Origin: Christensenella sp. UBA1214
GTDB taxonomy: Bacteria > Bacillota > Clostridia > Christensenellales > CAG-138
Reading direction: 5' to 3'
Assembly: GCA_002309375.1 (NCBI GenBank)
Contig: DBXK01000034.1
Span: 2,095 to 24,526, forward strand
Length of the DNA stretch: 22,432 bases
The translations under genes and the position numbers were made by a program. This document shows, piece after piece, positions 21,783 through 22,432 of this stretch (the first letter of the stretch is position 1; every line of letters starts with the position of its first letter). The notes under the pieces are model-generated. The model saw nothing but the letters and a program-made list of their open reading frames with translations, did not search any database and was not told where the DNA came from.

Positions 21783-22432
21783 ATGAACAACAAGACCGTT
21801 GCGGGAGCTATGACGATCAAGCTCGACAACGTCCTTCCGGAATACCCGAAGATGGACGACCGCTACCGCCGCGCGCCCGACCGCGGCTTCCGCCTCACCA
21901 AGGCCCAGGCGGAGCTTGCCCTTCGCAATGCGCTGCGCTACGTTCCGGAGGAGCTGCACGAAAAGCTCGCCCCGGAATTCATGGATGAGCTGATGACCCG
22001 CGGCCGCATCTATGCCTACCGCTACCGTCCGGAGGGCCGAATTTACGGCAAGCCGATCGACGAATACAAGGGCAAGTGCATCGAAGGCAAGGCATTCCAG
22101 GTCATGATCGACAACAACCTCGATTTCGAGATCGCGCTCTATCCCTACGAGCTCGTCACCTACGGCGAGACCGGCCAGCCCTGCCAGAACTGGCTGCAGT
22201 ACCGCCTGATCAAGAAATACCTCGAGGAGCTGACCGAGGATACGACCCTCGTCGTCGAATCCGGCCATCCCCTCGGCCTGTTCCCGTCTAAGCCCACCGC
22301 GCCGCGCGTCATCCTCACCAACGCCCTCATGGTCGGCATGTTCGACAACCTCAAGGATTGGGAAATCGCCGAAGAGCTCGGCGTCGCCAACTACGGCCAG
22401 ATGACCGCCGGCGGCTGGATGTATATCGGGCC
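21783..22432 (+). CDS. hutU: Urocanate hydratase, N-terminal part (cut by window end)
   Basis: 216 codons are visible, open to the last base. Urocanase adds water to urocanate giving imidazolone propionate, the second step of histidine breakdown, using tightly bound NAD+. The visible part has FRLTKAQAELALRNALRYVPEELHEKLAPEF, AYRYRPEGRIYGKPIDEYKGKC, VVESGHPLGLFPSKPTAPRVILTNALMVG and, at the edge, YGQMTAGGWMYIG, the conserved urocanase block. The N-terminal region before that block is longer than in the short E. coli-type enzymes, in line with the longer clostridial form. The start is set by GGAGG 8 nt before the ATG at 21783. Later hut genes may follow outside the window. Confidence 0.95.
   Translation, partial: MNNKTVAGAMTIKLDNVLPEYPKMDDRYRRAPDRGFRLTKAQAELALRNALRYVPEELHEKLAPEFMDELMTRGRIYAYRYRPEGRIYGKPIDEYKGKCIEGKAFQVMIDNNLDFEIALYPYELVTYGETGQPCQNWLQYRLIKKYLEELTEDTTLVVESGHPLGLFPSKPTAPRVILTNALMVGMFDNLKDWEIAEELGVANYGQMTAGGWMYIG

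Overview
The window looks like chromosomal DNA of a Clostridia-type Firmicute, probably an uncultured gut or rumen bacterium. The basis is inference from several signs: strong AGGAGG ribosome binding sites, TTGACA/TATAAT promoters, Firmicute-like housekeeping genes (prfB with its recoding site, ybaB-recR, argS, yebC), a sortase, and secreted proteins ending in type I dockerin repeats. Most of the window is GC-rich with C/G-ending codons. The first 4.3 kb is visibly more AT-rich and uses a more mixed codon set, which suggests an accessory segment.

Layout. 1-1204 holds two small orphan-type genes (DUF4256 and DUF1801 families). 1283-4620 is the most unusual part. Two adjacent secreted dockerin proteins, one with a thioredoxin/TlpA-like CxxC domain and one with a caspase-like (clan CD) His/Cys peptidase candidate, are bracketed by two 69-bp direct repeats that each contain a terminator. 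A 24-bp-period array of CTTCAC motifs alternating with small palindromes follows. 4674-5769 carries a GNAT acetyltransferase and an XRE-type HTH protein. 5829-7744 (minus) is an M29 aminopeptidase translationally coupled to a membrane-anchored protein of unknown function. Divergent from it are msrA and an ABC exporter (7925-10342), then a lipoprotein with a near-perfect consensus promoter.

11275-17066 is a minus-strand run: argS, prfB (programmed +1 frameshift), ybaB/ebfC, recR and a replication-organiser-like winged-helix protein with 21-bp repeats. A strongly palindromic 258-bp element lies between recR and that last gene. 17319-19984 (plus) has a sortase, yebC and a NYN-domain putative nuclease. 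The window ends in a histidine-degradation operon, hutH followed by hutU cut off by the window edge.

How the genes work together. The clearest functional units are: the dockerin redox/peptidase pair, probably exported together and docked on a cohesin scaffold not present here; aminopeptidase plus histidine ammonia-lyase/urocanase, fitting a peptide- and amino-acid-using lifestyle; and recombination/translation housekeeping. Several promoters share an identical extended -10 (TGATATAAT), and argS and the sortase gene fire from back-to-back promoters whose -35 boxes touch. I found no tRNA, rRNA, CRISPR array, transposase or integrase.
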